Shown here piece by piece: positions 58,683 through 64,000 of a stretch of DNA of 64,000 nt. The notes beneath the pieces were generated by a model. The model saw nothing but the letters and a program-made list of their open reading frames with translations, was not told the DNA's origin and searched no databases. Source of the stretch: Allodiplogaster sudhausi (lineage: Eukaryota > Nematoda > Chromadorea > Rhabditida > Diplogasteridae); NCBI GenBank assembly GCA_945643635.1, contig CALZFC010000268.1, positions 1,986,001-2,050,000 of the forward strand, written 5' to 3'. The translations under genes were made by a program, and so were the position numbers. How positions within the stretch are numbered: position 1 is the first letter of the stretch; every line of letters starts with the position of its first letter.

Positions 58683-59958
58683 TTATTTGAATGGCAAGAG
58701 TCTTGAGCTGAACAATATTGACGATGTTCACCCTTTGGTCTATTACTTCAACGACACTCGGATGCTCCGGCGGGCCTTCGATACTATTGTGCATGAAGGG
58801 CGCATATTTGCTGTGCCCGATGGCTACCAATCGCTACCTTGCTGCATGCGAAATCCTTTCGTTCCTGCTTCCCGAGTTCCATCTTATCCAGAATTTCCGG
58901 CACTTGGTGCTGGTCGCCATGACGTCACAATCAAGGGACATCTCTACAAAAGTGTACCATACGTACTGGCAGAAGATGGCGTCTGCCCGTACGGAATGAA
59001 GGATGCAATTGTCACGGTTAAGGTGCACAACTTTGCGGAACACCTATTAAAGGAAGTCTCCGGCGAATGTTTAATCAAGGAATTCAAAATATGCATTTGA
59101 CCCATGAAGTGTCTCGCACGGAAGGGCCTCTAGTTGCTTCTGGCAGCAATATGCCAAGTTTTCTACCCGCCTCTTTTTCGGAAGGCTGTGATCCACCAAT
59201 CTCAGTGCTGCTGCCCTTTGCTCTCTCTCAACAGACATTTGTGGTCATACTACTGGCCTGGGGAGCGGACCTGCTAAGACAAATTCGGCCAATCTTGGTT
59301 GCGCGCACCGATATGCGCAATTCTAAGCGCACGATTCAAGTGTTCACGGCGGCCGCGCTGTTGGTTGGGCAAGATGTTTTTGAAAATGGCGTTAACTTCC
59401 TTCTACAAAGTAAGTGAGGGGTAGAGAATACACCGTAATCCCCCTATTAAAATGAAAATTTTCTAAGGGCAGAGGAATTTTTGTGACTTCGGGACACGTG
59501 CAATCAAAGTTTCTAGCTCAAAGCGAAAAAAAAACATTATTTATTCGCTGGAGACCCCCTTTAAGATTGTTTCTGTAAAACTGCTGATCTCTCCCTGTAA
59601 TTGCTAGACAATTTAGAAGCTCCTTCCGGGTGGCGTGTGCCTCGTGTCTGCCGCTTTCGTTGGCAGTCCGACTCCGTTGCCGGGCGAGGATCCGAACGAC
59701 CTCAAAGTGAAGCGAAGTCGCTTCCAGTGGATCTTCGATGAAAAGCCCGCTGGGGTCATTCCGGACGAACTTTGGAAGCCTAATGAACCTTCTCAGAGCC
59801 TTGAATCCCTGCAATACGCAAACATCTCGCTCTACACTGATTTCGATGACTATAAGCCACCTGGCCTCACTGCTGAGGAATTGGGGGTTAAACGCTGCTG
59901 CATGGACCTGTCGCAAGCAGACACCACCACTACACGCCCTTCTTCACAGACGAATTAG
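58683..59958 (+). pseudogene. Secreted two-module family copy lacking its first four exons
   Basis: Two exons are intact: 58,683-59,022 (YLNGKSLELNNIDDVHPLVY, LPCCMRNPFVPASRVPSYPE, GAGRHDVTIKGHLYKSVPYV, GVCPYGMKDAIVTVK) and 59,617-59,958 (GGVCLVSAAFVGSPTPLPGE, RSRFQWIFDEKPAGVIPDEL, KRCCMDLSQADTTTTRPSSQ, TN stop). Both are open throughout, making this the cleanest version of module 2. No signal peptide or module 1 start was found upstream to 58.4 kb, where the unknown minus-strand exons lie, so the copy seems 5'-truncated unless distant exons exist. The intron is largely filled by a TTAA element. Confidence 0.7.
59051..59570. mobile_element. TTAA-flanked element (520 bp)
   Basis: Left AGGAAGTCTCCGGCGAATG after TTAA (59,047-59,050) and right ATTCGCTGGAGACCCCCT before TTAA (59,571-59,574); the ends are clear inverted repeats. 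An open frame of 116 codons inside (59,067-59,417) has no recognised similarity and may be chance. Confidence 0.8.
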
Positions 59959-60339
59959 GTTCTGATTCTGAACATTTCCTTGCTTATAAATTCTTTTCTT
60001 GATAATCACATTTATTACGACGGAAAAGATAATTATGCGTTTCGAAATATAGCATTAAAAACACTCCATTAGATCAGTGGCGTTATTTTGATATTTATAT
60101 TTATAATAGTCATGATCCTATGCAGGCATCTAAGCCGAATTAGGCTGTCGGCCCCTTCATCTTCTCTGCAGTCATCTTCTCTCTTGCGGCGTTCCTCCTT
60201 TCTAAATATTCATGAATAAATTATTTGGTCCAAATTATGTGAGGAAGCAGAATATTAACAAATCGGGCCATAACCCTCATCCCGAATATTAGAATAGGAG
60301 AGATGATCATTGTAATTAGAAAAAGCTCTTTGCGATGTG

Positions 60340-60760
60340 CTGGTAAGACAACATGTCATTTCTGAGTATTTTTTCGTATGCCATGTCGATTAGTCAGAAG
60401 TTATTAAAGTTCATTGTGCGTCAATCCACAGTGTAAGAAGATGGAATCGAGAACAAAGTTAAATTTAATGCGGTCTAAAAAAAAAGGGATGTTATTTTGT
60501 CAGCGTATATCAGAAATGAATTAAATTCGAGAAATAGAGAAATAACAAACGACTATTATCATCCTCCTGAAAATGCTCCGCATGCTAATGATTCACCACC
60601 CTTCCTTTTCTGCCTTCCTTACAATTGTTTCACCTCCCATCTTGGATAGTCTCTCTAAACATTCTCCATTCGCAGTGATGGAAGAATGTTCATTTGCAAT
60701 CGAACATATTTTCTAAAATGGAAGAAAGTTTTCCCCTTTTTGTAAATTGCTTCGCAAAGA
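60340..60760 (+). repeat. Relic of a secreted-family upstream block
   Basis: Pieces such as 'gccatgtcgattagtcagaa', 'tgattcaccacccttccttt' and 'gaagaatgttcatttgcaat' match the upstream blocks at 46.8-48.1 and 49.6-50.9 kb, but in shuffled and shortened form. No first exon follows. Confidence 0.55.
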
Positions 60761-60830
60761 ACCGTTTACGAGCAAGAAACATAGATTCTCATATCATCAT
60801 TGTTGCCTTGTCTTTCTTTTTCATGGTTTT

Positions 60831-60852
60831 GGTTTAATTGCCCTAGTTTGAG
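60831..60852 (+). other. SL1-like 22-mer
   Basis: GGTTTAATT-G-CCC-T-AGTTTGAG matches nematode SL1 at 20 of 22 positions. The next bases are TAC, so the donor is not where an SL RNA would have it. See the homologous block at 27,791. Confidence 0.4.
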
Positions 60853-61199
60853 TACGACAAAAATACCCGACATCAGATTACTTCCTTCAGGCTTCCTATT
60901 GTTTCCATGCCAATTCACAAAAATGTGGCGGGCTTTTTTCGTATCACAAACCAATTTTGACAAGTCACACTACTATTTATTTTAAATACAGATGTTAACA
61001 CTAGAAAAGTGTGACTTGTTCTTCCTCCAGACAACTCAACTGAAGACATCTTTACTGGCGGCAAAATGAGGAAAGATGAGGAAGCTGACAAGATGCTCGG
61101 GCGCGGAAGAACATCGAAGTCCTCCTCCTCGTCCTCCTCTCTTTTCTCTCTTTCTCTGCTTCACTACTTCTCTCTCTCCCTCTCCTTCTCCCCCGCCCT

Positions 61200-62215
61200 T
61201 CATGCGCCTCTCTTCGCCGCGTCCGCACTGCCAACGGCGCTCATAATCGGGTCGATCTGCTGGCCAACCTTTTTCTTTGCCTAAACGAAAAAATATATTC
61301 ATAATTAACAAAATCTTTTAATATATATAAGTTAGTAAAACCCACCTCCATCTTCCGCTTCTCCTCGAGATGGCGCGCGCGAACGCGGCAGACGACGACG
61401 AAGATTACGAGGAGGAGGACGACAGCCACGACGCCGCCACCCATGGCGGCATACTGAGAAAAATTAATTAACTAAATAACTAATCAATGAATGAATAAAT
61501 CAAGAATCAATTTCAATATTAGGCTCCAACGAAGCAGCAATTTGTTTTCGCCGTAACGCCACACAAATTGCACCAGCATCATACTTCCATTTCCTGCCGA
61601 AAAAGCCGTTGTAGCGGGGCTGCAAGTTATTTTAATTGGTTAAAACGTAATTTTTAAAGGTGTAATTTTTAAGTGAAACTTAAAAAAATCTGTCTAAAAA
61701 AAATCAGGTAATGAATTTTATGTTGACATTTACATATCTTCTTCAGCGGTCTTTTACGCGTCTTCTGACAATAACTTAAGTTTTTCTTTTGAATTCGCGC
61801 CAAAATCCCGCTAACGGCGATTTTGAACGAACTCAGCAGTCGCGGGCGGTGTAGTCTCCGGTTTCGGCTGCACAGTCGGAAGGGCTGTCGTTGGCGCCAT
61901 GGTGATCTGAATATGATATTTTATATTTAAACAATTATTTAATTAATTTTTTAAAATATATTTTTCTTCATATAATAAAATTAAACTTTTTATTGTCAAT
62001 TGTTAGTTAGTGGAATATTTTTCGAAAAAAAAATTTAGTTTATCATGATTTCTTTTGATTTGAGCGTAACTTTTTGAAATAATAATCACTTGTTTGTTTT
62101 ATCGATTTTATTTTTCTCGGACCGTCGTGGTTTTCGTCGTAGACGTGGTTGTGGTAGTTGTGGTTGTAGCTTCAGTCCGGACTGATCCATGCTTATTCTC
62201 ATCCGGCTTCGCCTG
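61200..62215 (-). CDS. Mucin-like single-pass membrane protein, copy B
   Basis: Paralogue of 31,805-32,953. Exons: about 62,214-62,115 (AKPDENKHGSVRTEATTTTT then TTTSTTKTTTVRE), 61,905-61,810 (MAPTTALPTVQPKPETTPPA), 61,619-61,555 (PRYNGFFGRKWKYDAGA), transmembrane exon 61,453-61,346 (MGGGVVAVVLLLVIFVVVCR then VRARHLEEKRKME), tail exon 61,280-61,200 (AKKKVGQQIDPIMSAVGSAD, AAKRGA). Compared with copy A, the Thr-rich run is longer and the tail lacks one cysteine (GSAD for GCAD). The TAG after FVQNRR at about 61,812 means the stalk exon must splice before it. The 5' end was not found. Predicted type I surface protein of unknown function. Confidence 0.55.
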
Positions 62216-62219
62216 CAAT

Positions 62220-64000
62220 CGTTAAAGTGTTTTGGCGATAATATTTATTGAAATAAAAAATGTATTCAGAATATTTTTTTTTGCTGACGAGAGAGTGCAG
62301 CCGACCACGTGGAAGGCATTCTGCGAAAATGAGTGTGAAATTCATGGTTCTTTTGGCAGACGTGCAGACTTAAACGTTTCATGATGAGATTCCTTGAAAA
62401 GTTCTTCATAGTACATACACGGCACTTTGTGAAAAGTCAAGATAGGAAGTAATTTAATCCTCGAGAAAAGTAACATGTCAATGTCATCGGATTCAGATTC
62501 AAAATGTATAAAGTCACATTTACTCTCATGTTTTTATACAAACTCAGTTTTGGAACATTTCGACTTACATATACATACATACATATCAAAGAGAAAAATT
62601 TCGAAAACTTGTGACCACCTACCTCCGAAAAGCCTATAACATACCTAAATACTTGAGCACTATGAATTTATGTAATATAATCGTGTTCTACGTAAAATTT
62701 TGGTGCATTTGCACCACATTTCATTCAGCTTTAAAATGTTTAAAATTATCTCAGCTTGGATGATTTAGGTGGACACTGGTTTAGCTACCTCCGAAAGGCT
62801 GATTACTTAAATACTTTAGGACTGTCTTCCTCCGAAAAGCCGATTAATTAACACTTGAAGACTATGAATTTAAGTATTATAATCGTGTTCCATTTATTTT
62901 TACATCTACAGTTCTCTCACCTTTTCACTTTCTCTCCCACTTTATCTCCCTCTTTCTCTTTCTCTCTCTATCTCTCTTTCTCTTTCTTTCTCTCTCTCTC
63001 TCTCTTTCTCTCTCTATTTCAATCTCTCTCTCTTTCTCTCTTTCTCCAACTTTCAATCAACACGTCTCCTCATTCGTCTGGTTTCTTCTCTACCCACTCA
63101 TTTCCTTTCTTCCTTCCGTCATTCTTGACTTGTTCTACTTCTCCGCTCGCCGACAGCCACACCCTTCTCCTCCCGCCAATTCGTAAAGAAGAAGAAGAAG
63201 AAGAAGACGATATCTATCGGTACTTTTGATTCAGTTATACCTTCTACTTTCTTTTCTGTCAGTAATTTATTAGTACACCGTTAGCATACACAAAAAAAAA
63301 TGTTTTCTTCTAACAATAAGCATGATTTAGCTAATGGTAAGATGCCTTTTATCTCTCACAATCATATGCTGTACAACTTAAACGTCTTCAAGTTTGTCCA
63401 GAATTGTTCATTGTTTTTTTTACATTGAATTGATTGCTTATTTGGTCAGTAAAAAATTTGGATGCTCACTTTTCGAGTGCGCAGAGTATAGCTTCCGTTT
63501 TAGCAAGCAAACTAAAAAATGATGTTCAATAAATTATTGCCAGAATAGTGGATTAGTTTTTTAAAAGAATAAACAAGATTCAGGAAGAGTTAAGATTTGT
63601 TATAATGCATTCCAACAATTAGTGATCCTTAGAAGCATTTGCAGCGTTGCAGGAAAGAAAGACAGTTGGGGTGGGATGCGAGAACGTGAGTGAGAGAGAG
63701 AATGAGAGAGCGAGAAAGAGAGAGAGAGAGAGCGAGAGAGAGAGAGCGAGAGAGAGAGAGAGACAGACAAGACAGAAAAAGCGGACACAGAAAAAAAATA
63801 AGAAAATGAAGAAACTTTCCCGCTCGTTTACTCTCTTTTTCTGCATTGTTTACATTCCTTACGTGCCCGAGGCGTGCTGTCGTTCTGGTCAAGCATGAAC
63901 AAAGTGTGTGAGAGAAAGAGATAAAGAGAGGGTGAGAAAGACGGATAGAGAAAAAGAAAAAAGAGCGAAGAGAAAGGGAGAGAGCGGATGATACGGAGAG
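62220..64000. other. No gene recognised; CT and GA tracts
   Basis: Pyrimidine tract at about 62,915-63,055, a GAAGAAGAA run at 63,187-63,208, and GA tracts at about 63,690-63,765 and 63,908 to the end. 'cctccgaaaagcc' recurs at 62,622, 62,790 and 62,830, a small local repeat. No coding sequence supported. Confidence 0.6.

Noticed and set aside
59067..59417. Plus-strand frame of 116 codons inside the TTAA element
   Set aside because: The element is short and non-autonomous in appearance; the reading has no transposase motif and may be chance.

Overview
The window is animal nuclear DNA, probably from a nematode or a similar small invertebrate. Coding sequence is cut into short exons with GT-AG introns. 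It holds a TRPA-type ion channel, an intron-rich cysteine synthase of the kind nematodes carry, a tRNA gene inside an intron, and two homologous blocks with a sequence very close to the nematode SL1 spliced leader. There are no operons, Shine-Dalgarno sites or phage genes. The species was not identified.

Left part (1-20.2 kb). The left edge cuts a minus-strand secreted-protein gene. A ribosomal protein S7 pseudogene follows at about 1.9-2.6 kb. At 5.1-12.5 kb two plus-strand genes lie head to tail. Both resemble large multicopy, transposon-like animal families: a C2H2-finger protein with a 'KTHVLLHY' core, and a SAMD3-like protein. At 12,836-14,999 sits a Mutator-like element (MULE) with a 9-bp target duplication and terminal inverted repeats built of 31-bp tandem units. 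Then come a degenerate mucin-like single-pass membrane gene and an inverted copy of a block that recurs at 49-54 kb.

Middle (20.7-45 kb, all minus strand). A complete 11-exon cysteine synthase gene (20.8-24.5 kb) has a tRNA-Gly(UCC) gene in one intron. A seven-transmembrane receptor-like gene (28.9-30.7 kb), a mucin-like membrane gene (31.8-33.0 kb) and a secreted-protein pseudogene (33.6-34.4 kb) follow. A roughly 10-kb TRPA channel gene (35.0-44.9 kb) carries in its introns a TA-flanked MITE, two TTAA-flanked elements and a 0.5-kb foldback.

Right part (46-62 kb). A cluster of plus-strand copies of an unrecognised secreted two-module protein family (48.2, 50.9, 54.5 and 58.7 kb) has duplicated upstream regions and interspersed pieces of the mucin-like membrane family. 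A second such membrane gene lies at 61.2-62.2 kb. With the minus-strand copies at the left edge, 17.8, 27.5 and 33.6 kb, the window contains eight copies or fragments of the secreted family, nearly all broken in different ways. Many CT/GA and AT microsatellites are scattered throughout.

The most interesting content is the secreted two-module family and its associated membrane-tail exons, amplified by tandem and inverted duplication. Paralogue comparison gives direct filled-site and empty-site evidence for one of the transposable elements. Exon boundaries come from reading splice signals by eye; apparent stops and frameshifts may be real decay or assembly errors.
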